Shown piece by piece: positions 52,904 through 59,819 of a stretch of DNA of 64,000 nucleotides. The notes under the pieces are model-generated. The model was not told the DNA's origin, made no database searches, and was given only the letters and a program-made list of their open reading frames with translations. The position numbers were made by a program, and so were the translations under genes. Source of the stretch: a virus; IMG/VR virus record IMGVR_UViG_3300027833_000039, positions 1-64,000 of that record; one strand, given 5' to 3'. Each line of letters opens with the position of its first letter. The stretch's first letter is position 1.

Positions 52904-53578
52904 TTAAGTTCTTGCTGTGTTACGTTTGTTATCTGAATCTTCAGATGGTATTTGTAATGTACCTGACATAGTAGCAATAACTTGGCTTTCTATTTCTGCA
53001 AACAATGCTTCTGGTATGTAAATTTCTTGCTCATATCTAGGGGTGCAATCATTTTCTGTATCACAATCCCATTTAGTTATATCTGAGTCAAATACACCTT
53101 CTACTTTAATTGCATCCCATGCAATGTTTGGACAGTAAATGTAACCATCTAACCACCAAAAATATAATGTTTTGTTATATCTAAAAGAAGTACTTTTTGT
53201 TAATGATGTATATGTACCAGGTTGGGTTGCTTGCATCTCTTGTGAACCATCTATTGAACTAATGGTACGTATTAATGGACCCCAGTAACCTTCAAACATT
53301 GAAGGTAATCTATGTTTTGTACGTTTTATTGTACAACCACTTTGTATTCCAGCACAATGAGCTTCAACTTTATCTACTTCAATTAATTCTACATATGGTA
53401 ATGTTTTCCATACTGAATTAAATTTTAATAATTTATTTGCATAATCTTGCCTTCTCATTAAAAACTGAGCATACTTTTCAATTAAGCTATAGATATATCT
53501 ATCAGTGACAAAAGCATCTTGAACTCCTGCTTTTACTTGGCCTCTAATTCTTGATACTACGTCTGCTATTGTTGCCAT
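52904..53578 (-). CDS. Tail ring/adaptor protein (crAss-like), 224 residues
   Basis: It starts MATIADVVSRIRGQVKAGVQ, with helices leading to EKYAQFLMRRQD, then a beta-rich, Trp/Tyr-rich core (YFWWLDGYIYCPNIAWDAI) and a C-terminal helix before EDSDNKRNTART. This looks like the head-tail connector or ring proteins that precede the muzzle gene in crAss-like phages. It is 6 bases from the upstream 188-residue gene and 12 bases from the next ring-like gene. Exact ring position is not determined. Confidence 0.68.
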   Translation of the reverse strand: MATIADVVSRIRGQVKAGVQDAFVTDRYIYSLIEKYAQFLMRRQDYANKLLKFNSVWKTLPYVELIEVDKVEAHCAGIQSGCTIKRTKHRLPSMFEGYWGPLIRTISSIDGSQEMQATQPGTYTSLTKSTSFRYNKTLYFWWLDGYIYCPNIAWDAIKVEGVFDSDITKWDCDTENDCTPRYEQEIYIPEALFAEIESQVIATMSGTLQIPSEDSDNKRNTART

Positions 53579-53583
53579 GTTTT

Positions 53584-54150
53584 TTATTTTTCAAATTCAT
53601 TATAATACTTTAATGCTTTAATGGTTTCTTCAGGGTTTTCATCATAAAGATGAGCCACCTTGTATTTATTTTTCATTACTACATATTTGGTCCAATTGAT
53701 GGGGTAAGTTTTTGCAACAGTTCTTTTAAAATCCCTGCATGCTACAAATCTCCACAACTCCCTATTTTTAAATCTATATTTAGTTGAGTAATTTGTATAA
53801 AATATTTTACCTAAATTTCCATCTGTTTCCCAATTTTTATTTTGTAAGACTTTACCATACTGATTTGAAAGAGCATAATTAGTATTCACTGATTTTGATG
53901 AAGGGCATGTACCAATAAATAGATACCCTAATGAATCAGGCAACTCTACACCATCTCTATTCTCTACTACAGCATTCCAAAGTCTAACATTATATATATT
54001 TATTATCTTTTTTAATTTAACGTTATCTATGTCAGAGTATAAAGGTTTCTTGTCTTTAAACTCTTTGATTGTTTCTTCATTTAATAACCCCATTCTTTTC
54101 TCTCTATATCTAGGAGCTTTCAAATCAGGTTTTTTGAAATTGTTGATCAT
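53584..54150 (-). CDS. Conserved phage protein of unknown function (188 residues)
   Basis: A basic protein with a conserved-looking core: VVENRDGVELPDSLGYLFIG then TCPS, a NWETDGNLGKIFYTNY segment, and FKNRELWRFVACRDFKRTVA with KTYP. I recall this arrangement from uncharacterised proteins beside neck genes of flavobacterial and crAss-like phages. There is no enzyme motif that I can name. It starts the ring, muzzle and lysin block; a promoter-like motif ends 5 bases before its ATG and a terminator precedes that, so it begins a transcript. Confidence 0.6.
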   Translation of the reverse strand: MINNFKKPDLKAPRYREKRMGLLNEETIKEFKDKKPLYSDIDNVKLKKIINIYNVRLWNAVVENRDGVELPDSLGYLFIGTCPSSKSVNTNYALSNQYGKVLQNKNWETDGNLGKIFYTNYSTKYRFKNRELWRFVACRDFKRTVAKTYPINWTKYVVMKNKYKVAHLYDENPEETIKALKYYNEFEK

Positions 54151-54154
54151 ACAG

Positions 54155-54174
54155 TTATATTTATAATTTACAAA
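54155..54174 (-). promoter_or_regulatory. Candidate phage promoter (motif P5) overlapping a terminator
   Basis: Minus-strand TTTGTAAATTATAAATATAA covers 54174-54155. Its TTTG is the end of the T-tract of the terminator at 54172-54206, and it ends 4 bases before the ATG at 54150. It matches motifs P1-P4 at most positions and would restart transcription into the ring and muzzle block. Confidence 0.55.
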
Positions 54175-54206
54175 AAAAACCCCACTTAAAGAAATTTAAT
54201 GTGAGG
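54172..54206 (-). terminator. Intrinsic terminator after the metallophosphoesterase gene
   Basis: On the minus strand, 54206-54195 pairs with 54190-54180 (six pairs, one bulged A, five pairs; 4-base loop) followed by eight T. It begins just past the stop of the gene ending at 54210. Confidence 0.85.
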
Positions 54207-54209
54207 TCT

Positions 54210-55433
54210 TTACAGTGCTTGATAAGTTAATTCACATATATTACCCATTGTAGGGTGTTGTATTTCTAGTTTACCTGAACGTCTATTGCCTACATATTTG
54301 TTACTGTAATGATAGTAATCTGTTTTACCCAGGCTAGGTAACGTCTTTTCTATAAAACCTGCTGTTTCATTTGATGTCATATATTCAACCTTTCTGTCTG
54401 TATGTATATGACCTTTGAATAATGTTCTGTTTGTTGTGTCACCCCAAGCTTTTGGATACTCTGATGCATATATTAAAGGATTATTCTTGCTACGCTTATC
54501 CCCATGTTCAAATGCATTAAAGTTATTATGCCATACATGAACCTTTCTTTCTTCATATTTTACATCCCATGTTATCTTATCACACTCTATTGATCTTGAG
54601 AGAGCATGAGCTAAATGAAAAGAAGAAAGTCTATCATGATTTCCAGGAACATATACTACAACTAAATTATCACAGTGGGCTTTAATATATGTGACAGCCC
54701 AATGCATTGCATCAAATGCTTGCACATAAGCCTCTGTAGCGCTCATACAGTTGTCTAAAGGTGTTCCGCTTGTAGTTGTGCCCTGGAAGGTATCCATGTT
54801 GATTAAATCACCTCCTACAACAAAGTACATAGTTTCTATGTGATGTATAGCATTTGCTCTACTAACTAAGTTCTTAACTGTATCTTCAAAATCTTTATCT
54901 ATGGTGTCATTACCTTCTTTGCCAAAATGAATATCTTGTAGAGATATTACTGCACAATGTGGATCATCAGTAAATTTACTTTTATAAGGTGTATTTGATA
55001 TTTTGTATTTTTTGGGGCTCCAGTTTTTTAATAGGTCTTCAAATAGTTTTTCTTCTGGATTTTTTATTTGTGATACTAATGCTGAAACCCTCCAGTGATC
55101 ACCCATTTGTTTATTCCAATACTGAGATAATTTCCATTTATCAGTATCTATTTTTAATAAGATAATTATTTCTTCTGCACTTTTAGGCTCATGATCAAAC
55201 GTTCCTGATAACTTTCCAGTTCCATTTTCTAAATCAATTGCTTCTGCAATTTGTGCATTTTCTGCAGCTTTACTAAAAAATATAGATTTCTTTCTTTTGT
55301 TTTTTCTTTCTGCTAATAATTCTTTTTTTACTTTCTTATATTGTTTTTCTGTAATGTTCAGTTTTTCAGCACAATAAGATGGGTGCTTTTTCCATTTTAA
55401 ACTGTCAAGAACTTTTTGCTTTATATTATCCAT
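54210..55433 (-). CDS. Metallophosphoesterase with N-terminal helical, basic region
   Basis: A 407-residue calcineurin-type phosphoesterase. The di-metal motifs are in order: D167 and H169 (LQDIHFGK), G208-D209 (VVGGDLIN), GNHD at 264-267 (YVPGNHDRLS), and GHIH at 341-344. The first 50 residues look like a small helix-turn-helix (SYCAEKLNITEKQYKKVKKE) followed by a basic stretch, hinting at nucleic-acid binding. Similar proteins in phages are annotated as DNA-repair exonuclease or phosphatase relatives (SbcD-like). It is a monocistronic unit, with a terminator on each side. Family sure; substrate unknown. Confidence 0.88.
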   Translation of the reverse strand: MDNIKQKVLDSLKWKKHPSYCAEKLNITEKQYKKVKKELLAERKNKRKKSIFFSKAAENAQIAEAIDLENGTGKLSGTFDHEPKSAEEIIILLKIDTDKWKLSQYWNKQMGDHWRVSALVSQIKNPEEKLFEDLLKNWSPKKYKISNTPYKSKFTDDPHCAVISLQDIHFGKEGNDTIDKDFEDTVKNLVSRANAIHHIETMYFVVGGDLINMDTFQGTTTSGTPLDNCMSATEAYVQAFDAMHWAVTYIKAHCDNLVVVYVPGNHDRLSSFHLAHALSRSIECDKITWDVKYEERKVHVWHNNFNAFEHGDKRSKNNPLIYASEYPKAWGDTTNRTLFKGHIHTDRKVEYMTSNETAGFIEKTLPSLGKTDYYHYSNKYVGNRRSGKLEIQHPTMGNICELTYQAL

Positions 55434-55470
55434 AAGTTAAATAATTTGATTTTTTTTTTATAAAGATAAG

Positions 55471-55504
55471 AAAAAAAAAAGAGACTGGAACATATCCAGC
55501 CTCT
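55471..55504 (-). terminator. Strong intrinsic terminator after the Cys-rich protein gene
   Basis: On the minus strand, 55504-55496 pairs with 55488-55480 (9 bp, one G-T, 7-base loop) followed by at least ten T. It ends the fibre block. The rest of the spacer 55434-55552 contains no gene I can support and no clear promoter for the metallophosphoesterase. Confidence 0.9.
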
Positions 55505-55552
55505 CCCAACGTTTGTAGTAGAAAACCAACAAACCACCACGTGTTGTTTTTT

Positions 55553-56113
55553 TTATGCTGACAGAGTTGAAATAAGTATTTCAATTGGTTTACATCCTGT
55601 GTTACCAGCATCTACAACTTTAACTTTATATGCTGTACTAGCAGTTAAATTTGTTATAGTAAAATTATTTACTGTAGGTACAATAGGTGCTAGTGGATTA
55701 GCTAATGTCCATCCTCCAGGTGTTATTTGTTCATCAATATATACATTTAAACCTGTGCTGTTACTCCATATCCCATCCCATATAACTGAAATAGTACTAC
55801 CTGTTACTACACCTGCATAAACATTATATGGATCATGTTGTATATCATTTGAAGTACATGTCCCAAGGCCGTTAGATAATATCATAGAAAACTTTTGTAT
55901 AATAGAATCTAATCTTTCACCAGAAGTTATAACTATTCTACTACCAGGATCACCTATTTGAAAAGATGTTCCACAATAGCTTACACATGAAGCACACTGC
56001 ACATCATCACACCTTTCACTACCTGTACTACAATCAGTATAGGTACATGCATTAGTTATTGCTGTGTCAGCACAACTACATTTTTGACTACATTTTGTAC
56101 AATTACATGCCAT
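55553..56113 (-). CDS. Cys-rich virion-type protein with C-terminal fibronectin-III-like domain
   Basis: A 186-residue protein. The first 50 residues hold about 13 Cys (MACNCTKCSQKCSCADT, then SERCDDVQCASCVSYC), enough for several disulphides or metal sites. The C-terminal 100 residues look like a beta-sandwich (STISVIWDGIWSNSTGLNVY, then NFTITNLTASTAYKVKV), the typical end of a fibronectin-III domain. It follows the 742-residue VWA protein, which is also Cys-rich near its start, so both probably belong to an external adhesive structure. It is the last gene before the terminator. Confidence 0.6.
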   Translation of the reverse strand: MACNCTKCSQKCSCADTAITNACTYTDCSTGSERCDDVQCASCVSYCGTSFQIGDPGSRIVITSGERLDSIIQKFSMILSNGLGTCTSNDIQHDPYNVYAGVVTGSTISVIWDGIWSNSTGLNVYIDEQITPGGWTLANPLAPIVPTVNNFTITNLTASTAYKVKVVDAGNTGCKPIEILISTLSA

Positions 56114-56139
56114 TGTTTATTTTTTTATTTTTAGTTATT

Positions 56140-58368
56140 TTAGGTTGGTGATCCACCACAACCAGATATTATTAAACTAGATATTGTACTTGGGTCAGTG
56201 CTCGTAGTATACGTAGCTCCTGTTCCAGTTGCAAGCTCTCTCCAAGGATATACTGCTGGACTTATTGTTCCACCATTATCCCAATCCATATCAACACCTG
56301 CTCCCATACAGAATACTTTAATTCCATTATTATTACAGGTTGTTATCAATGACAGAATTCTAGAGTATGTTGTTATATTCATTATATCTTCATCTCCTCC
56401 CGGTAAATTGTCTGTAATTAATATTACATATTTTGCAACATTGTTTCTAAATGCTCCATTAAATGCAGCACCTCCAACTACTTGTTGTAGTGCTGTATCC
56501 ATTGGTTCAGCTCCACCTGCTCCTGATCCTATGTTAACACATGTTCCATCTACACCTCCAGCTAATTTATTTAGCTGAGTTGTAAATGCAGTTCCGTTAT
56601 CATTGGCAAACATTTCCCAAGCAGTATATATTAAATTAGTTCCGGCAGAACCAGCAACAATTAATCTTTGTGTTGTTGGAAGAACTGTGTAATCAGCACA
56701 AGTACCATAATTTGGATCTCCACTAGTTTCATCTACAGTAGTTAAACCTATTCTATAATTATTTGATCCTGATGAAGAATCTATTGTACTTACTAAATTA
56801 GCCGCTCCTGATTGTATTGTTTGAATTTGAGATCTCATACTACTTGTATAATCTACTAAGAATACTACATCCATACCTTGACTACATGGTGCATCTGCTG
56901 TAAGTGTTTCAACCGGTATATCTGGACAAACATTTGACCCTCCACTTATAGATACTGTTAATCTAACAGTATATGTTGTTTGTGGTATTAAACCAGAGAA
57001 TGATGCTGTTACGCTAGATCCTGGGTTGTTTACAGTATCTGTAGCTACAACTAGACCAGAAGGATTAATTACTTGTATTAAGTATGTTGCTGAAGTTCCC
57101 AATAAATTATTAAATTGTATATTGAAAGCTTCAGTTGTTACGCTGCTTATAGTCATACTTGGACAAGGAATAATTCCTGTTATTATACTAGATTGTGTTT
57201 CAACACATGTATCATTTCCATCTGTAACACTAAACTCAACTGTTGCAGTTAGATTAGTAGCAGTATCTAATGATGCTACATTTATACTTATACCTGTGGA
57301 ATTATTCTGTAATGATGAAACACTAACAATTTGCTGAGTTGAAACACCTTTAGAATCAACTATTGTAATTTTACTAAAACCTGCACTATCATTAAATGTA
57401 CTAGGTATAGATGAGTTTATAAAATTAAATACTACGTCTGTTATTAAACCTGTACCACCACTAATAGTATTTGCAGTAGTATATGAGAATATAATTCCAT
57501 CACATCCTCCAGGACAGCAATTTGTTTGAATGCTTGTAATAGCTGTATACATATCATCAATTACAACCCATGCGTTTTGCATAGACTGAGCTAATGTAGA
57601 AGCTGAATTATTCCATCCAACTATACCACTATATGATGCATCTTTGTTTGTTAACTGAGTATATGAACCTGTTATTGCAGATTGTGAAATTGCAGAATTT
57701 ATAGCAGATGGAAATCCAACTGCATTTCTTAATTCACAAAATGCACTTTCTAATGCTAGTACAACTACTGAAACATTAGTTAAAACTCCTACGTTGCTTA
57801 CACATGCAGGTACAATTTGAGCTTCTACAACACCACCACTACATGGTAACACACAAGCTTCTAGTATATCTATTCTTGAATTAATACTTGTTAATGTTGA
57901 ATTAATAGTATTAATACTTGCTAAATTACTACATACTTGATTTGCTATTAATGTAGCAAATTCATCTAAAGGAAGTTGAGTTACTGGATTACCGCTTTTA
58001 TCATTATACTGCATACATGCAGGTAATACCATTATAGGAAGACCAGATGTTAAAGAATCTTTAGTTGGTCCTGAATCAGTGTTTAAACAAATCTGATTAA
58101 CCATTGCCTGTAAAACAGGAACAAGTTGAGTAGGCGTAGCACCTCTAACATTTAAACAAGAAATATCTAACCCAGTAAGATTAGGGTTCATATCTACACC
58201 ACTTTCTAAAAGGTCACAAACCTTAGTTGCAAGTTTAAATACAACTTCACTAATAGAGTCACCATTACATAGGTCTATACAAGAAATATCTGGCCCTTGC
58301 CATATTACACAATTAGAAGATATATTATCACATCCATTTGTGGTGCCGCTTGAGTTCGTTGGGATCAT
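56140..58368 (-). CDS. Structural or adhesion protein with C-terminal VWA domain (742 residues)
   Basis: The N-terminal part (WQGPDISCIDLCNGDSIS, then EVVFKLATKVCDLLES) is a pattern I recall from tail proteins of flavobacterial phages. It is Cys-rich and beta-prone. Residues 290-490 look like two Ig or fibronectin-type domains. A VWA domain fills residues 500-735: DYTSS at 506-510 (DxTxS, first MIDAS element), AEPMDTALQQ for the MIDAS Thr, and ILITDNLPGG for the Asp. Extracellular VWA domains bind proteins or glycans through a metal ion, so host attachment is plausible. It opens the leftward pair with the 186-residue protein; a promoter motif lies 40 bases before its ATG. Confidence 0.75.
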   Translation of the reverse strand: MIPTNSSGTTNGCDNISSNCVIWQGPDISCIDLCNGDSISEVVFKLATKVCDLLESGVDMNPNLTGLDISCLNVRGATPTQLVPVLQAMVNQICLNTDSGPTKDSLTSGLPIMVLPACMQYNDKSGNPVTQLPLDEFATLIANQVCSNLASINTINSTLTSINSRIDILEACVLPCSGGVVEAQIVPACVSNVGVLTNVSVVVLALESAFCELRNAVGFPSAINSAISQSAITGSYTQLTNKDASYSGIVGWNNSASTLAQSMQNAWVVIDDMYTAITSIQTNCCPGGCDGIIFSYTTANTISGGTGLITDVVFNFINSSIPSTFNDSAGFSKITIVDSKGVSTQQIVSVSSLQNNSTGISINVASLDTATNLTATVEFSVTDGNDTCVETQSSIITGIIPCPSMTISSVTTEAFNIQFNNLLGTSATYLIQVINPSGLVVATDTVNNPGSSVTASFSGLIPQTTYTVRLTVSISGGSNVCPDIPVETLTADAPCSQGMDVVFLVDYTSSMRSQIQTIQSGAANLVSTIDSSSGSNNYRIGLTTVDETSGDPNYGTCADYTVLPTTQRLIVAGSAGTNLIYTAWEMFANDNGTAFTTQLNKLAGGVDGTCVNIGSGAGGAEPMDTALQQVVGGAAFNGAFRNNVAKYVILITDNLPGGDEDIMNITTYSRILSLITTCNNNGIKVFCMGAGVDMDWDNGGTISPAVYPWRELATGTGATYTTSTDPSTISSLIISGCGGSPT

Positions 58369-58408
58369 AAATGTTTTATTTTACTATAATGTACTGCGTT
58401 GTTGTAAA

Positions 58409-58430
58409 CTATACATTTATAATATACAAA
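58409..58430 (-). promoter_or_regulatory. Candidate phage promoter (motif P4)
   Basis: On the minus strand 58430-58409 reads TTTGTATATTATAAATGTAT plus AG, matching motifs P1-P3 with two extra bases near the end. It overlaps the left arm of the perfect inverted repeat at 58426-58476 and precedes the 742-residue gene. Confidence 0.6.
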
Positions 58431-58476
58431 ATTTTTTAAAACCAAACAAGTTAATGCTAGTTTTAAAAAATTTTGT
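58426..58476. repeat. Perfect 17-bp AT-rich inverted repeat
   Basis: ACAAAATTTTTTAAAAC at 58426-58442 is the exact reverse complement of 58460-58476, with a 17-base loop. It fills most of the 129-base spacer between the 742-residue and 87-residue genes, which holds no gene. Its left arm overlaps promoter motif P4. No U-tract follows on either strand, so an operator or promoter hairpin is more likely than a terminator. Confidence 0.75.
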
Positions 58477-58497
58477 AAACACCTATGAGAATAAAAT

Positions 58498-58761
58498 TTA
58501 AGCTTTCTCTAAAGAAGGATCTTCTTTCTCAATATCAGATATAGTACCATCTTCAAGGCTAATATTAACTGAACCATATTTTGTCTCTAATGATTCACTT
58601 ACAGTTCTCCATTCAGCTTGCAGTTCAGAATGTTTAGATACTAATTGACTCTTAACCAGTTCTGCATTACCAATATTCATTAGTAGTGTATTAATTTGGT
58701 TTTGAAGTTCTTTTACTTCAGTCAATTCCTTTGAAGAAATCTTTTTGCTTTTCTTTGCCAT
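58498..58761 (-). CDS. Small coiled-coil phage protein (87 residues)
   Basis: A Lys-rich start (MAKKSKKISSKELTEVKEL) leads into one long helix with heptad spacing to about residue 60, then KYGSVNISLEDGTISDIE and an acidic tail. Small proteins with this coiled coil and a KYGxVNI ending are widespread and uncharacterised in marine phages. A host-style promoter may lie upstream at 58793-58822. Function unknown; a chaperone or scaffold-like role would fit the shape but is not shown. Confidence 0.62.
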   Translation of the reverse strand: MAKKSKKISSKELTEVKELQNQINTLLMNIGNAELVKSQLVSKHSELQAEWRTVSESLETKYGSVNISLEDGTISDIEKEDPSLEKA

Positions 58762-58792
58762 TATAATTGGTTTTAAATGTTTGTATACTTTT

Positions 58793-58822
58793 CAAAGATA
58801 ATAATAATTTTTAAATTACCAA
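58793..58822 (-). promoter_or_regulatory. Possible Bacteroidetes host-type promoter
   Basis: On the minus strand, TATCTTTG at 58800-58793 fits the Bacteroidetes -7 consensus TAnnTTTG, and TTG at 58822-58820 lies 19 bases upstream, as expected of the -33 element. It would serve the 87-residue gene. Such short elements arise by chance in AT-rich DNA, so confidence is limited. Confidence 0.4.
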
Positions 58823-59319
58823 GCAAGATCAACTACATTATTTTGTTCTGGCATAATCTCACTATCAATAATTTCTTTCATGCCTAGGATATAATCTTTT
58901 CTTAGAGACTCTTTTAAGTTCCATATCATATCTGATTTAGAAATAGACTTGTAATCTGTTGTATGAAATATAGGTTTACTATTTGAATTAACTATATATG
59001 TTCCAGTCACAAAAGATTTAGTTGGAGAATAAAATTCTTTTAGAGATTGAGGAATTAATAATACACCTGTATATGAAAAAACAATTTCTTTTATTGTGTT
59101 ATCTTTATTAGTAACTAAAGAAATTATATCAAACGTATATCTTGAAGACAAAAACTCCTTAATGGTTTTTTTCTCAACAACAATTTTTACTTTCTTGTTA
59201 CGTGTCTTAACAGGTTTCTTAACAGGTTTCTCAACAAGTTTCTTAACAGCTTGTTTAACAGGTTTTTTAACAACTTGTTTTTTAACAGCTTGTTTTTTGG
59301 TAGTTTTTTTCTTTTTCAT
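58816..59319 (-). CDS. Lys-rich repeat protein with unknown C-terminal domain (167 residues)
   Basis: The first 50 residues are near-tandem repeats of VKKPVK and KQAVKK, giving an extreme positive charge like histone H1-type tails. Residues 50-160 form a mixed domain (KTIKEFLSSRYTFDIISLVT, then IVFSYTGVLLIPQSLKEF) without a motif I know. It lies between the small adhesin-like gene and the coiled-coil gene. A DNA-binding or capsid-DNA-condensing role is suggested by the tail only. Confidence 0.55.
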   Translation of the reverse strand: MKKKKTTKKQAVKKQVVKKPVKQAVKKLVEKPVKKPVKTRNKKVKIVVEKKTIKEFLSSRYTFDIISLVTNKDNTIKEIVFSYTGVLLIPQSLKEFYSPTKSFVTGTYIVNSNSKPIFHTTDYKSISKSDMIWNLKESLRKDYILGMKEIIDSEIMPEQNNVVDLAW

Positions 59320-59332
59320 AATGTTTTATTTA

Positions 59333-59818
59333 TTAGAACTCGCAAATTCCTTGACTAGTCCACGCTCCTTTTACTCCATCCCAGATTCCCCAAGTACCAC
59401 CGTCTGAATATGCACCACTTGTTGCCCATGCACCTTCCTTACAACCATCCTCTGCATATAATGGATTAATATACCACTTCTTTTGATCAGTAGTAAACAC
59501 TTCTCTTACAGGTTGAAAACAAGCATCTGAACCGGACCTATATCTACCAATAAAACGCAACTCTATTCTTTCACATTCTGCTGGTGCAGCACAGTCTTGA
59601 TCATAACCATACCATTCATTCATTGAATGAGGTGTTAATGTATTTGGCCTTGGAGTACAATTAGTATTTAATGGTGGAAAATTATTTAGTCCACCACCAT
59701 TAATTAAATCAGTCATCAAAATAGGATAAGGAATAATACCAGTAGATACATAACTACTGTACTTCCTTTCTCTTGCTATACCTAGCATTGTTAATGTGCC
59801 TGATGATGGAACTGCCAT
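59333..59818 (-). CDS. Small tail-tip or fibre-associated protein (161 residues)
   Basis: It starts MAVPSSGTLTMLGIARE and has SMNEWYGYDQDCAAPAECE near the middle. This pair, a PSSG-type start and a short WYGY motif before a variable domain, is common in tail proteins of marine phages. The C-terminal 80 residues have six Cys and many aromatic residues (KKWYINPLYAEDGCKEGAW) and form a compact domain, probably ligand-binding. It starts 2 bases after the large fibre gene ends. Receptor binding is inferred. Confidence 0.6.
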   Translation of the reverse strand: MAVPSSGTLTMLGIARERKYSSYVSTGIIPYPILMTDLINGGGLNNFPPLNTNCTPRPNTLTPHSMNEWYGYDQDCAAPAECERIELRFIGRYRSGSDACFQPVREVFTTDQKKWYINPLYAEDGCKEGAWATSGAYSDGGTWGIWDGVKGAWTSQGICEF

Positions 59819-59819
59819 T

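Noticed and set aside
55426-55611. 61-residue minus-strand frame between the metallophosphoesterase and the Cys-rich gene
   Set aside because: It runs through the terminator stem and T-tract at 55471-55504 and overlaps the end of the Cys-rich gene in another frame.
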